Source: CAYMND01 sp964465065
GTDB taxonomy: Bacteria; Acidobacteriota; Aminicenantia; UBA2199
Length of the DNA: 28,021 nt
Direction: 5' to 3'
NCBI GenBank assembly: GCA_964465065.1
Contig: CAYXHZ010000042.1
Location: 1-28,021, forward strand
This document shows positions 7,522 to 16,350 of the stretch, piece by piece; within the stretch, counting starts at the first letter, position 1, and each line of letters begins with the position of its first letter. The notes under the pieces are model-generated. The model searched no databases. It was not told where the DNA came from and saw only the letters and a list, made by a program, of their open reading frames with translations. Made by a program: the position numbers and the translations under genes.

Positions 7522-8874
7522 TCAGCAATGAATCGGGGAACCCATTGCCAGATGTGCGGCCTCCAGCATCACTTCGGAGACTGTCGGGTGGGCATGAACC
7601 ATTTTGGCCGCATCGGCTATCGTCGCTTCCAGTTCGATCAGCGAGACGGCCTCGGCAATCATGTCGGTTGCGTTGGCGGCGACAATAATTACCCCTAGGA
7701 TTTCCCCGTAGCGGGGATCAAAGTGCAAGCGCAACATTCCGTCTCCATGGCCCTCAGCCATAGCTTTCCCGTTGGCCGACAAGGGAAACTCGACGGTTTT
7801 ATACTCTTTGCCCAAGGCTTTGAGCTGGTGTTCACCGAGTCCGGCCTGAGCCATTTCCGGCCATGTATACAGATTGATGGGAACCGTATGGTGAGAATAA
7901 GGTATATCGATGCCGCTCAGATGGTTGGCGGCGGACAAGCCCTGGGCCGAAGCGGCATGGGCAAATTGGGACAAGCCGTTCAAATCTCCGACCGCGTAAA
8001 TGTTCTCTTGTGAGGTCTGCATCTGGTCGTTGACAGCGACAAATCCCTCATTCAGGACCAGATCGAATCCATTTATCGGCGGCAGTACGGCCTGACGGTC
8101 GGACAGATTGATGATGGCGTCATACGCAACGCTTTCGTCACCGTGGTGGATGGTTTGGTCCACGCCGTTGAAACTCACTTCGCTGAGCGCCCAGCTGGGC
8201 ACTTTCTTTTTGCGCAGTAATTGGCTGATAGCGGTGGATAAAAACGGGTCGGCCATGGGCAGCAACCGATCTTGGGTCGTCAGTAACACTGGCTCGGCGC
8301 CCAGAGACGAAAAAAACTGGGCCATTTCGATGGCGGGCGGTCCATTGCCGATAATGACCGGACGGTGTGGCAGGCGTTCCTGGCTGAGGATTTCCTGGAA
8401 TGGAAACAGAGCCTGGTCATTCAATCCGTTCAAGACCGGCAGACCGGGCAGAGAGCCGGTGGCCAGAACGAGCTTCTGACCGGTGACGGTTCGTCCGTTG
8501 ATCAGCACTTCCGTGGGGGAATTGAGACTGGCCAGACCGATCTCGATATCCACCTTGTTTTTTTTCAAGAGGTATTCGACACCTTTGCTCAGTCGTTTGA
8601 CGATCCGTTCCGCCCTGGAGGCGGCTTTGCGAAAATCGAAACCGACGGAGCGCGCATCAATTCCAGTCACGCCGAATTCAACCACCTGAAGCGTTTCTTC
8701 CAGCTTTCTGGCGCTTTCCAGCAATGCCTTGGTGGGTATACAGCCCCAATTCAGACACATGCCGCCCAAGCGTTCCTTTTCTATCAGCAGTGTCTTCTTG
8801 CCCAATTGTCCGGTTCGGATGGCGGCCACGTATCCGGCCGGTCCGCCGCCTATGACGATGACATCGTAGTTCAT
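7522..8874 (-). CDS. lpdA: Dihydrolipoyl dehydrogenase (E3)
   Basis: Flavoprotein of 450 residues that reoxidises the dihydrolipoyl arm of E2 and reduces NAD+. FAD-binding GGGPAG is at residues 9-14 and the redox-active disulfide is Cys40/Cys45 in GGMCLNWGCIPTK. The second nucleotide-binding region contains VIIGNGPPAIEMAQ, where the usual glycine-rich GxGxxG reads GNGPPA. The second FAD motif YAVGDLNG is present. The C-terminal dimer domain holds the His429-Pro and Glu434 dyad. The start is set by AGGAG before ATG 8874, ten bases after the E2 stop. The protein is somewhat shorter than typical E3 enzymes (about 460-475) but keeps all catalytic residues. Confidence 0.95.
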   Translation of the reverse strand: MNYDVIVIGGGPAGYVAAIRTGQLGKKTLLIEKERLGGMCLNWGCIPTKALLESARKLEETLQVVEFGVTGIDARSVGFDFRKAASRAERIVKRLSKGVEYLLKKNKVDIEIGLASLNSPTEVLINGRTVTGQKLVLATGSLPGLPVLNGLNDQALFPFQEILSQERLPHRPVIIGNGPPAIEMAQFFSSLGAEPVLLTTQDRLLPMADPFLSTAISQLLRKKKVPSWALSEVSFNGVDQTIHHGDESVAYDAIINLSDRQAVLPPINGFDLVLNEGFVAVNDQMQTSQENIYAVGDLNGLSQFAHAASAQGLSAANHLSGIDIPYSHHTVPINLYTWPEMAQAGLGEHQLKALGKEYKTVEFPLSANGKAMAEGHGDGMLRLHFDPRYGEILGVIIVAANATDMIAEAVSLIELEATIADAAKMVHAHPTVSEVMLEAAHLAMGSPIHC

Positions 8875-8884
8875 GGTTCTTCTC

Positions 8885-10171
8885 CTAAATCAGTAGCAGC
8901 GTCTCGGGCTCGGCCAGAAATTCCATTACCTGGTGCAGGAAGCGAGTGGACTCGGCGCCATCGACCATGCGGTGGTCGACGGAAAGAGACAAGGGCAGGG
9001 TGTAGGCGATGGCCAGTTGATCGTTTTGAACCACAGGACTCTTCACGATGCGGCCGATACCGAGGATAGCCGCCTGAGGATAATTGATCACCGGGACTCC
9101 ATAGCTGCCGCCGAAGGCTCCATAGTTGGTAACGGTAAAGGTTCCGCCCTGGAAATCTGTGAGTTGCAAGGTGCGTTCCCGGGCCTGCTGGGCCAGGCGG
9201 GCAATCTGGGTTGCCAGTCCGCTCAGGCTGCTTTTGTCCACGTTCCGCAGTACCGGAACCATCAGCCCGTCCGCGCTGTCCACGGCGATACCAATATGAA
9301 TGTCCTGGTGGAGGACGAGTTGTTCCTTTTCCATATCCAGTTGCGAGTTGAGTACCGGGTAGCGGGCCAGGGATGCCGCCACCGCCTTCAGGACGAAGGG
9401 CAGGTAGGTCAGGTGAACATTCTGAGAAGCCAGTTTTTCATTGAAGCGGCGCCGCAGGTCCACCAGTCGGTCGACTTCCACTTGTTCGAATATGGTCATG
9501 TGGGCTGTCGATTGCTTGGACCGGAGCATGTTGCGGGCAATGGCCTTGCGGATTTGGGACAGGCTCTGGATGCTGACTCGGGACTGACTGTCAAGCCGTG
9601 GGCTCTCCGTTGTTCGGGACGTCTCGACCGATCTTGGACCTGCCTCGGCGGCTCTGATTATGTCCGCTTTCATGATGCGCCCGGCCGGCCCGCTGCCGGA
9701 CAGGGTGTCAATGTTGAGGCCGTACTCTTTGGCCATGGCCCGGGCGACCGGAGTGGCCAGGACTTTTCTGCCTTTCCGTCCGGGTTGGATTTCCGGTGTC
9801 CGCCCTTCGTCTCCGGCCGGAAGGTAAGCGGCTTCGCCGGCGATTTCCAGGCTGCCGACCACCCCGAAGCCCTTCTCTTGGACCGCTTCGCTCCTCGGGC
9901 CGGCTTGCCCGGTCGGATCGACCGAATCTGCATCATCCAGTGCCATCTCCACCAGGGTCTCGCCCACATTGACCAGGTCGCCTTCGTTACCGAAGCGGGC
10001 CCATATTATGCCGTTTTTTGGTGAAGGGATATCGGTCACCACTTTGTCCGTCTCCATTTTTACCAGCGGCTCACCGCTGCGGATCCGCTGCCCCTTGCTG
10101 ACGTACCACTTGACGATGCGACCCTCATGAATGCCTTCGCCTATATCCGGAAATTTGAAGATAAAATTCAT
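8885..10171 (-). CDS. pdhC: Dihydrolipoamide acyltransferase (E2) of pyruvate-type 2-oxoacid dehydrogenase
   Basis: Core subunit, 428 residues, with the standard order. A single lipoyl domain (1-77) carries the modified Lys43 in METDKVVTD. A variable linker leads to the E3/E1-binding domain (about 138-171, LATPVARAMAKEYG...GRIMKADI). A second linker leads to the catalytic domain (about 205-428) with His400 and Asp404 in DHRMVDG. It transfers the acyl group from lipoate to CoA. It lies 9 bases after the E1beta stop, with AGGAG before its ATG. The sequence fits either acetyl- or branched-chain acyltransferase; the pyruvate call rests on the E1 subunits. Confidence 0.92.
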   Translation of the reverse strand: MNFIFKFPDIGEGIHEGRIVKWYVSKGQRIRSGEPLVKMETDKVVTDIPSPKNGIIWARFGNEGDLVNVGETLVEMALDDADSVDPTGQAGPRSEAVQEKGFGVVGSLEIAGEAAYLPAGDEGRTPEIQPGRKGRKVLATPVARAMAKEYGLNIDTLSGSGPAGRIMKADIIRAAEAGPRSVETSRTTESPRLDSQSRVSIQSLSQIRKAIARNMLRSKQSTAHMTIFEQVEVDRLVDLRRRFNEKLASQNVHLTYLPFVLKAVAASLARYPVLNSQLDMEKEQLVLHQDIHIGIAVDSADGLMVPVLRNVDKSSLSGLATQIARLAQQARERTLQLTDFQGGTFTVTNYGAFGGSYGVPVINYPQAAILGIGRIVKSPVVQNDQLAIAYTLPLSLSVDHRMVDGAESTRFLHQVMEFLAEPETLLLI

Positions 10172-10180
10172 CTGCCTCTC

Positions 10181-11158
10181 CTAGTAAGTCAACAACCGTT
10201 CCATCTCAAAGTAAATGCGATCCGGTCCATGAAAGTAGTGATGTTCGCCTTTCGGTAACGGCGGGACGGTATCAAAGCCCGACAGCCGGGTTGGCGGCGC
10301 CTCCAGGTACAGGAAGGCGTCTTCATTGACGGCTGCCATCAGCTCCGCGCCAACACCGAAACTGCTCGGGCCTTCGTTGACGAATAGGAAACGGCCGGTT
10401 TTCTTGACCGATTCCGCCACTGTGTCCCGATCAAAGGGGGAAATGGTTCGCAAATCGACGATCTCAACGGAATAACCGTTTTCCTTGGCTTTCATGGCAG
10501 CTCGCTGCACCTCACGCACCATGGCTCCATAACAGACGACCGTCAGCTGATCGCCCGGCTGCACAACCTTGGCTTTGCGCAAGGGGATGGTGTACTTTTC
10601 TTCGGGCACTTCCTGCTTGATCGCCCGATAAATCCGCTTGGGTTCCATGAAGATGACCGGGTCGCCGTACTCGATAGCCGAAAGCAGGAGCCCTTTGGCG
10701 TCATAGGGTGTCGACGGGATGACCACGGTCATACCCGGGATATGGGAGTAGAGGGCTTCCATGCTTTCCGAATGGTGTTCCAAAGCCCGAATATTACCGC
10801 CATAAGGCATACGGATCACCATGGGGACGGTGTATTTGCCGCGTGAACGGTTGCGCATACGGGCCACATGACAGACGATTTGATTGAAGGCCGGGAAAAT
10901 GAACCCTGAGAATTGGATTTCAACCACCGGGCGCAAACCGGCCGCCGCCATACCGACGCCGGTTCCGACAATAGCCGATTCAGCCAGGGGGGTGTCAAAA
11001 ACCCTGTCTTGACCGTATTTTTTCTGCAAACCCTGGGTAACCCGGAACACTCCTCCCTCGACGCCGACATCCTCGCCGTATACCACGACCTCTGCTGATT
11101 CGGCCAGGGCGATATCGAGGGCATTGTTGATGCTTTGCACCATCGTCATCACAGTCAT
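10181..11158 (-). CDS. pdhB: Pyruvate dehydrogenase E1 component, beta subunit
   Basis: 325-residue transketolase-like subunit. Family segments in order: VYGEDVGVEGGVFRVT near the N-terminus, RVFDTPLAESAIVG, VIPSTPYDAKGLLL, EPKRIYRAIKQEVP, and VDLRTISPFDRDTV in the C-terminal domain. These read close to the Bacillus-type PdhB. A longer reading from 11176 is possible, but GGAGGTG (11170-11164) lies five bases before ATG 11158, and this ATG overlaps the E1alpha stop as ATGA. Translation is therefore probably coupled to E1alpha. Together they decarboxylate the 2-oxoacid on thiamine diphosphate. Confidence 0.93.
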   Translation of the reverse strand: MTVMTMVQSINNALDIALAESAEVVVYGEDVGVEGGVFRVTQGLQKKYGQDRVFDTPLAESAIVGTGVGMAAAGLRPVVEIQFSGFIFPAFNQIVCHVARMRNRSRGKYTVPMVIRMPYGGNIRALEHHSESMEALYSHIPGMTVVIPSTPYDAKGLLLSAIEYGDPVIFMEPKRIYRAIKQEVPEEKYTIPLRKAKVVQPGDQLTVVCYGAMVREVQRAAMKAKENGYSVEIVDLRTISPFDRDTVAESVKKTGRFLFVNEGPSSFGVGAELMAAVNEDAFLYLEAPPTRLSGFDTVPPLPKGEHHYFHGPDRIYFEMERLLTY

Positions 11159-12243
11159 TTCTTCACCTCCAGCCACTGGACAAACCGCCTTTGATCGTTC
11201 AGTTGCCGTTGCAAATTGACGGGCATGTCCCGAAAGTGGAATTGGAAGACATCCTCCAGCGGATACGGCGCATGGTTTTCGTACACGGCGAATTCGCGTT
11301 CGACGGTAGCTTGGAATTCCTCAACGAGTTTTTGCTCCGATTCATCCGACCAGAGTCCTTGGCGGCTGAGGTACAAGCGCAAACGGCGCAGAGGGTCTTT
11401 CAGCTCCCATTCTTTTTCTTCCTGCGGTTTTCGATACAGGGAAGGGTCGTCAGAGGTGGTATGGGCGCCGCGCCGGTAGGTCAGGGCTTCAACCAGGACG
11501 GGACCGTTGCCTGAGGCCGCATGGCGCTTTGCCTCCGAAAGGACTCTGTAAACCGCCAGGTAATCGTTGCCGTCCACTTTGATTCCCGGAATTCCGTAGG
11601 CCAGCGCTTTCATGGCCAGATTTTTGGACGCAGTCTGCTTGCTCACCGGTACCGAGATGGCAAACTGGTTGTTTTGAATGATGGTGATCAGTGGCGCTTT
11701 CCAAACGGAGGCGAAATTCAATGCCTCATGAAAATCTCCCTGCGAGGTGCCGCCGTCCCCGACGAATGCGAATACGGTACCGGGGTCTTTCTTCAACTTC
11801 ATCGCGTAGGCGATGCCGGCACCGTGCTGCAGTTGGGAGGCGATGGGCACGCTGGACGGAAGAAACCGTGGCGCTTCCGAAAATCGGGAGCCTTCTTCGT
11901 AGCCGCCCCAGTAGAGAAATATGTCGCTGAGTTTGGCACCCTTCAACAACCAAGCGCCCATCTCTCGGAACGCCGGCACCAGCCAGTCCTGCTTGTCCAT
12001 CAGCTTGCCGGCGGCAACGGCTATGGCCTCCTGTCCCAAATTGGGCGGCAAGGTGAACAAGCGTCCTTGTCGCTGGTATGAAACTGCCATCAGGTCGGCA
12101 GTACGGGCAAAAAGCATGAACTTGTAGGTTTCGGTCAATTCTGAGTCGGTTATGGGAGGTTTGTCCGCAGAGTTGACGATCTGACCGTCCGGGTCCATCA
12201 CTTGAAACATCGTATCTTGTAAAGGATCGAATCTGTCCAGCAT
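11155..12243 (-). CDS. pdhA: Pyruvate dehydrogenase E1 component, alpha subunit
   Basis: 362-residue thiamine-diphosphate enzyme subunit, first gene of the operon. The TPP motif runs from GDGGTSQGDFHEALN (about 162-176) to the Asn pair at about 191-192. The N-terminal FQVMDPDGQIVN, QRQGRL and GQEA stretches and FAISVPVSKQT resemble Bacillus PdhA more than branched-chain E1alpha, so pyruvate is the favoured substrate. The regulatory loop reads YRRGAHTTSDDPSLYR. An in-frame TTG at 12273 would add ten residues, but GGAGG (12253-12249) with five-base spacing selects ATG 12243. A promoter lies just upstream at 12274-12301. Confidence 0.92.
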   Translation of the reverse strand: MLDRFDPLQDTMFQVMDPDGQIVNSADKPPITDSELTETYKFMLFARTADLMAVSYQRQGRLFTLPPNLGQEAIAVAAGKLMDKQDWLVPAFREMGAWLLKGAKLSDIFLYWGGYEEGSRFSEAPRFLPSSVPIASQLQHGAGIAYAMKLKKDPGTVFAFVGDGGTSQGDFHEALNFASVWKAPLITIIQNNQFAISVPVSKQTASKNLAMKALAYGIPGIKVDGNDYLAVYRVLSEAKRHAASGNGPVLVEALTYRRGAHTTSDDPSLYRKPQEEKEWELKDPLRRLRLYLSRQGLWSDESEQKLVEEFQATVEREFAVYENHAPYPLEDVFQFHFRDMPVNLQRQLNDQRRFVQWLEVKK

Positions 12244-12273
12244 GCCTGCCTCCGCATTTTTTGTATCTTTCAA

Positions 12274-12301
12274 ATAATGACTAATTTGCTGAAACTGTCA
12301 A
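12274..12301 (-). promoter_or_regulatory. Sigma-70 type promoter of the pdh operon
   Basis: On the minus strand a perfect TTGACA (12301-12296), a 16-base spacer and CATTAT (12279-12274). The predicted start near 12267 gives a leader of about 24 bases holding the GGAGG of pdhA. It sits in the 117-base gap after the flagellar operon, where I see no terminator. Confidence 0.6.
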
Positions 12302-12360
12302 CAACATCAGAAAATCATGGGGCAGGCGGGTTGGCGATACGACAAGTGGACCGTAAGAAT

Positions 12361-12858
12361 CTATTTCACGGGTTTGGAATAGAACGACAGAACCTGTTGT
12401 GCGAGACGGGTAGAGATGTCACGATCCAGCGGGATCATGGCTTCCATGATCTTTCCGGCCTTTTTGGGCGTCATCTTCCGCATCAACAAGACGGTCAAGG
12501 TCTCGTCTTCTTTGAACAAAGAGATGATCAAGGGCGCAGCCTGTTCGGGGTCGATGCTTTCGTATGACTCGATGATCGATTTGTTGACCGACTCGGCCTC
12601 CAGGCGTTGCTTGAATCCTTTTTCCCGTTCTTCCAGGTTTTTTTTGTCTTTCTCCAGAGAGAGAGCCCGCTGTTCCAATTCGAGTTGAAACGATTTCAAA
12701 TCGGCCCACTGGCGTTGCAGGTCGGCACGTTCGGCTTCGATGGCGGCACGTTCCTTGGACGAGTCTGCGGCTGCGGCCGGTTTTTTTTCCGGAGTCTGGG
12801 CGGAAAGCGCGGCAAGGCACAGTCCCAGGGTTATGGCCAAGAGAATCGTTTTTTTCAT
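12361..12858 (-). CDS. MotE/FlbB-like exported flagellar-associated protein
   Basis: 165-residue protein with a signal peptide (residues 1-20, ending LSAQ). A charged coiled coil follows at about 34-95. The C-terminal helical domain (about 100-165, EQAAPLIISLF...LLMRKMTPKKAGKIMEAM) resembles the MgtE N-terminal repeat found in MotE-family proteins. Such proteins commonly sit next to fliJ and are proposed to be periplasmic partners of the motor or stator; their exact role varies between species. Its ATG overlaps the fliJ stop as ATGA. It is the last gene of the flagellar operon. Family call is good, function only inferred from the neighbourhood. Confidence 0.78.
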   Translation of the reverse strand: MKKTILLAITLGLCLAALSAQTPEKKPAAAADSSKERAAIEAERADLQRQWADLKSFQLELEQRALSLEKDKKNLEEREKGFKQRLEAESVNKSIIESYESIDPEQAAPLIISLFKEDETLTVLLMRKMTPKKAGKIMEAMIPLDRDISTRLAQQVLSFYSKPVK

Positions 12859-13304
12859 GTCATCCTCTCCAGCTGGTCATCGCCTTTGCCTTTCATGAGG
12901 AACAGATCATCCATTTCCTGCTGTTCCTGCTGTTCAAGCGATTTCTGGTAAACAATCCAAGCTTTTTCGCGCAGACGGTGCAGTATTTTACTTTCGCGCT
13001 TCGAGTCCAGATACTTTTCCCGTTTATCTGCGGTAATCCGGCTCAGTTCTTCGAGCTGGAGCCGCTTTTGCCGAATCAGGTTGCTGATTTGTCGCTTGAA
13101 TGCATCCAGACTCAACCGGATCGGACCGTCACTGCCTCCGAGGCCGATTTGGCAGGCATTTTGCAGGCTTTCCTGCAGGTCTCCCAACTCCCTGCCCGCA
13201 CGGCGTTCTTCGGCCAGAGCGTTTTGAAAGGCAATCAGGGCCAGATCCTCCAACTGCTTGCGGTATTGCAACACCGTTTCCAGTCTGAATTGAAAGCGTT
13301 TCAA
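12855..13304 (-). CDS. fliJ: Flagellar export chaperone FliJ
   Basis: 149-residue, almost wholly helical, highly charged coiled-coil protein with the FliJ opening FQFRLETVLQYRK. FliJ acts with the export ATPase FliI at the cytoplasmic face of the flagellar type III export gate. The start codon is TTG at 13304: it lies five bases after GAGGTG (13315-13310) and forms a TTGA overlap with the fliI stop codon. No ATG is available at this position. The C-terminus carries Gln/Glu-rich QEQQEQQEMDD, which is not conserved in the family. Position between fliI and the MotE-like gene supports the call. Confidence 0.9.
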   Translation of the reverse strand: MKRFQFRLETVLQYRKQLEDLALIAFQNALAEERRAGRELGDLQESLQNACQIGLGGSDGPIRLSLDAFKRQISNLIRQKRLQLEELSRITADKREKYLDSKRESKILHRLREKAWIVYQKSLEQQEQQEMDDLFLMKGKGDDQLERMT

Positions 13305-14617
13305 GCCAGCACCTCTTGCAACATTTTCAGGGATGCGGGAAATGTGGATTTTTCATCCCGTTTCTGCCGCAGAAACGAGTTCATCTTTTCAATACGGTCG
13401 ATGGCGGCATCGATTCTGGGGTTGTTGCCTTTTCGGTAGGCGCCGATATTGATCAAGTCCTCGGCCTGCCGGTAAACGGCCAGCAGCTCCCGGAAACGGC
13501 CCGCGTCGTTGTGGTGATCGTTGTCCGTGACGTCAGTCATTAAACGAGAAATGCTGGACAATACGTCTATGGCCGGGAAATGGTTGCGGTGCGCCAAGTC
13601 TCGGGACAAAGCGATATGGCCGTCCAAAATCGACCTGGCATGGTCGGAAATCGGTTCCGACATGTCGTCGCCTTCGACCAGAATGGTATAGATTCCCGTC
13701 AGACTGCCACCCGTGTCAAAGCGACCCGCCCGTTCCAGCAATTTCGGCATCTGTGCGAATACGGATGGGGTGTACCCTTTGGAAGAAGGCGGTTCTCCGG
13801 CCGACAAACCCACTTCACGCTGGGCCATGGCCAGCCTGGTCAGTGAGTCCATCATCATCAGCACCGCCAATCCCTGGTCGGCGAAATATTCGGCAATAGC
13901 GGTGGCGGCGAAGGCGGCCTGAATCTTCAGCAGTGCGGGTTCATCGGAAGTGGCCACTACCACCACCGACCGGCTCAAACCCTCGGGGCCCAGGCTTTTG
14001 CTGATGAAATCCTTCAATTCACGGCCGCGTTCCCCAATCAGGGCGATCACATTCAATTCGGCGCTGGTGTTGCGGGCAATCATGCCCATCAGGGTGCTTT
14101 TACCCACACCGCTGCCGGAGAATATTCCCATGCGCTGACCGAGTCCCAGTGTAATCAGACCGTCGATGGCGCGAATACCGGTTTCCAGCGGCTGGTCGAT
14201 CGGCTGGCGGTTCATGGCGTTGCGCGGACTTCGATCGATGCCGATCCATCTTGCGGCGGCGATGGGCGGGCCGCCGTCTATGGCTGCGCCCAGGGCGTTG
14301 ATCACCCGGCCACGCAGTTCCGGGCCGACCGGTATCTGCAGGTTGCGCCCGGTTGAAAAAATCCGGTCGCCGTTCTGGATGCCCTTCAGATCGCCGAGCG
14401 GCATGGCGATTACCCTTCGGCCGTTGAAGCCCACAACCTGAAGCATCAATGCGTTCGCCTCGCTTTCCGTGACCAGGACCTCACCGACGGAACAGGGCGG
14501 ACCTTCCGACTCCACGGTCAGGCCGATGATCTTGTCGATACGGCCGTACACGCGGAGCGGTCTGACATCGGCCATCTTTTTCAACAACGACTGGATGGCC
14601 GTCCCACTATTTTGCAT
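13301..14617 (-). CDS. fliI: Flagellar export ATPase FliI
   Basis: 438-residue F1-beta-like ATPase of the flagellar type III export apparatus. Walker A GSGVGKST is at residues 168-175. The ALIGERGREL segment, Walker B around VLMMMDSLTRLA, and GEPPSSKGYTPSVFA are typical of FliI/YscN. The N-terminal domain contains RVYGRIDKIIGL and GRNLQIPVG. Length is normal. It overlaps fliH by 11 bases and fliJ by 4 bases, so the three export-ATPase partners are translationally linked. The ribosome site before ATG 14617 is weak (GAGCTGAG), which fits translational coupling to fliH. Confidence 0.96.
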   Translation of the reverse strand: MQNSGTAIQSLLKKMADVRPLRVYGRIDKIIGLTVESEGPPCSVGEVLVTESEANALMLQVVGFNGRRVIAMPLGDLKGIQNGDRIFSTGRNLQIPVGPELRGRVINALGAAIDGGPPIAAARWIGIDRSPRNAMNRQPIDQPLETGIRAIDGLITLGLGQRMGIFSGSGVGKSTLMGMIARNTSAELNVIALIGERGRELKDFISKSLGPEGLSRSVVVVATSDEPALLKIQAAFAATAIAEYFADQGLAVLMMMDSLTRLAMAQREVGLSAGEPPSSKGYTPSVFAQMPKLLERAGRFDTGGSLTGIYTILVEGDDMSEPISDHARSILDGHIALSRDLAHRNHFPAIDVLSSISRLMTDVTDNDHHNDAGRFRELLAVYRQAEDLINIGAYRKGNNPRIDAAIDRIEKMNSFLRQKRDEKSTFPASLKMLQEVLA

Positions 14618-15338
14618 GGCTCAGCTCTTTGATGATCACTTCCAGCTGCCGGCTGGGTTCGGTCGACACCTCTCCGCTGTCCGATACGATCCGGCAGCCG
14701 CCCTTCTCGACACTGCCATCCTGTACCATTTTATAACTGTTGCTGCTCAGAGGCAGGCCTTTGAGGGTTCCTTGCTGGGTCATCATCCATTCATAATCTT
14801 CGGGGTGAACATGGATCTCGTAGCGACTGGCGTCCTTGAGCTGATCGAAACCTTTTCTCAGCATGCGCAACACCGTCTCGGGGTCGGTTCGGACCTCGTC
14901 ACCCATAATTTTGCGGGTGATGGTGAAAACCATGTTCAACAAATCGCTTTCCATGGCCACGACCATCCGTTCCCGAACGGTTGCCATCTCTGCCAGAGTC
15001 TCCTGAAGGCGCCGGCGCACCGGTTCCATTTCTTCGCTGATCTTCAGTTGGTATTCGCGTCCCAATCGGTCCCGCACCTCTTTTTCGATACGACCTTTCA
15101 GAACGGCGGCTTCCAACTCGGCCTCTTTCATTTTTTCCTGGGCCTCACGCAGGATCCGATGCGCTTCGTCACGGGCAGCTCGTACCGGGTCGTCCGGGTT
15201 GGCCTCGATGATCTGCTTGCGTTCGTTCTCGCGTTTTTTCCGCTCGACCAGCAGATTGATCTCGGCGCTGCTCAGGTAGTTGTACGGTCTTGCGTTTCCA
15301 GGTTCCAGCTCGGACGCCGGGATGATCTTAGACAACAT
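14607..15338 (-). CDS. fliH: Flagellar assembly protein FliH
   Basis: 243-residue negative regulator and stator of FliI. The N-terminal part (about 1-50) is variable. It is followed by a long charged helix rich in Glu, Arg and Ala (about 55-135) and a C-terminal domain with ILRMLRKGFDQLKDASRYEIHVHPEDYEW, the usual FliH/YscL end domain. A longer frame reaches back to 15431 inside fliG, but GGGGGTG six bases upstream supports ATG 15338, which overlaps the fliG end by 11 bases. It links FliI to the motor C-ring. FliH is poorly conserved, so the call relies on both the end domain and its place between fliG and fliI. Confidence 0.9.
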   Translation of the reverse strand: MLSKIIPASELEPGNARPYNYLSSAEINLLVERKKRENERKQIIEANPDDPVRAARDEAHRILREAQEKMKEAELEAAVLKGRIEKEVRDRLGREYQLKISEEMEPVRRRLQETLAEMATVRERMVVAMESDLLNMVFTITRKIMGDEVRTDPETVLRMLRKGFDQLKDASRYEIHVHPEDYEWMMTQQGTLKGLPLSSNSYKMVQDGSVEKGGCRIVSDSGEVSTEPSRQLEVIIKELSHAK

Positions 15339-16350
15339 ACTCGTCACCCCCCGCGCCGCCGATGACGATGACACCCTCTTCTTCCAGGCTGCGAACGACC
15401 TCGACGATTTCATGCTGGGATTTTTCCACATCCTTGACCCGGATCGGTCCGAGATACTCCATTTCCTCCTTCATCATTTCCACCGCCCGCTGCGACATGT
15501 TGCGGAAGAATTTGGTCTTCAATTCCTCGTTGGCGCCTTTCATGGCGGTAGCCAGAGTCTTCTTGTCGGTCCGTTTCAGGATTTCCATGATGCCCTGATC
15601 GTCGATGAGCAGGATGTCCTCGAAGACGAACATCAGATCCCGAATGGAGGAAGCCAGTTCCGGATCCCGGGATTCGATCTGCTCGAGCACGTTGCGCGAG
15701 GCGCGGCGGTCCATGCGGTTGAACAATTCGGCCACTGCTTTGACTCCTCCGTACTCCTCCAGGCTGTAAGACCCGAGGGCCTCCAGTTTCTGATCCAAAA
15801 CGCTGGAAATTTTCTTGACGATTTCCGGTGATATCTCTTCGAGGTTGGCCATGCGGATGATAATCTCGGATCGCATGTCATCGGGGAGAGAAGTGATCAG
15901 CTCGGCAGCTTGGGACGCGCTCAGATGGGCCAGAATCAGGGCGATTGTCTGCGGATGTTCGTTTTGAATGAATTTGGACAGTTGCTGCGGGTTGACCTTT
16001 TCGAGAGAGGAAAATCCGGTCGATTTCTCCATCATTTTCACCAGTCGGTCGATGATCCGCCGGGATTCATCGACTCCCAGTGATTTGATCAGCACCTTTT
16101 TGGCGTATTCGATGCCGCCGACCGTCATATATTCCTTGGCTACGGTCATGTTGAAGAATTCTTCGATGACCAGGTCGGATATATCGGTCGGAACCGCCCC
16201 GATTATCGACAATTCCCGGGAGATGTTCTGGACTTCATCCTCGTTGAGGCGCTTGAATATCTCGGCGGTCAAATCCTCGCCGAGGATGAGCATGATGATG
16301 GCTGCCTTCTGTTTTCCGTTCAGATGCTCCCGGTCGAGTGCCAATTTCAT
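15328..16350 (-). CDS. fliG: Flagellar motor switch protein FliG
   Basis: 340-residue C-ring protein that carries torque from the stators. Middle-domain motif EHPQTIALILAHL is at about residues 132-144. The C-terminal torque domain contains FVFEDILLIDDQGI, then KGANEELKTKF and MSQRAVEMMKEEMEYLGP with the conserved charged residues. N-terminal GKQKAAIIMLILGEDL is also typical. The tail GGAGGDEYVV is a little longer than in many homologues. ATG 16350 overlaps the fliF stop as ATGA and follows GGAGGA. It binds the FliF ring made from the gene just upstream. Confidence 0.97.
   Translation of the reverse strand: MKLALDREHLNGKQKAAIIMLILGEDLTAEIFKRLNEDEVQNISRELSIIGAVPTDISDLVIEEFFNMTVAKEYMTVGGIEYAKKVLIKSLGVDESRRIIDRLVKMMEKSTGFSSLEKVNPQQLSKFIQNEHPQTIALILAHLSASQAAELITSLPDDMRSEIIIRMANLEEISPEIVKKISSVLDQKLEALGSYSLEEYGGVKAVAELFNRMDRRASRNVLEQIESRDPELASSIRDLMFVFEDILLIDDQGIMEILKRTDKKTLATAMKGANEELKTKFFRNMSQRAVEMMKEEMEYLGPIRVKDVEKSQHEIVEVVRSLEEEGVIVIGGAGGDEYVV

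Noticed and set aside
8933..10024. A 363-codon plus-strand open frame opposite the E2 gene
   Set aside because: Composition is His/Gln/Gly/Arg-rich without recognisable segments, and the E2 gene on the other strand is intact with all catalytic residues.
14469..15365. A 298-codon plus-strand frame opposite fliI/fliH
   Set aside because: Same shadow pattern (Phe/His/Gln-rich); it crosses the boundary of two real overlapping flagellar genes.
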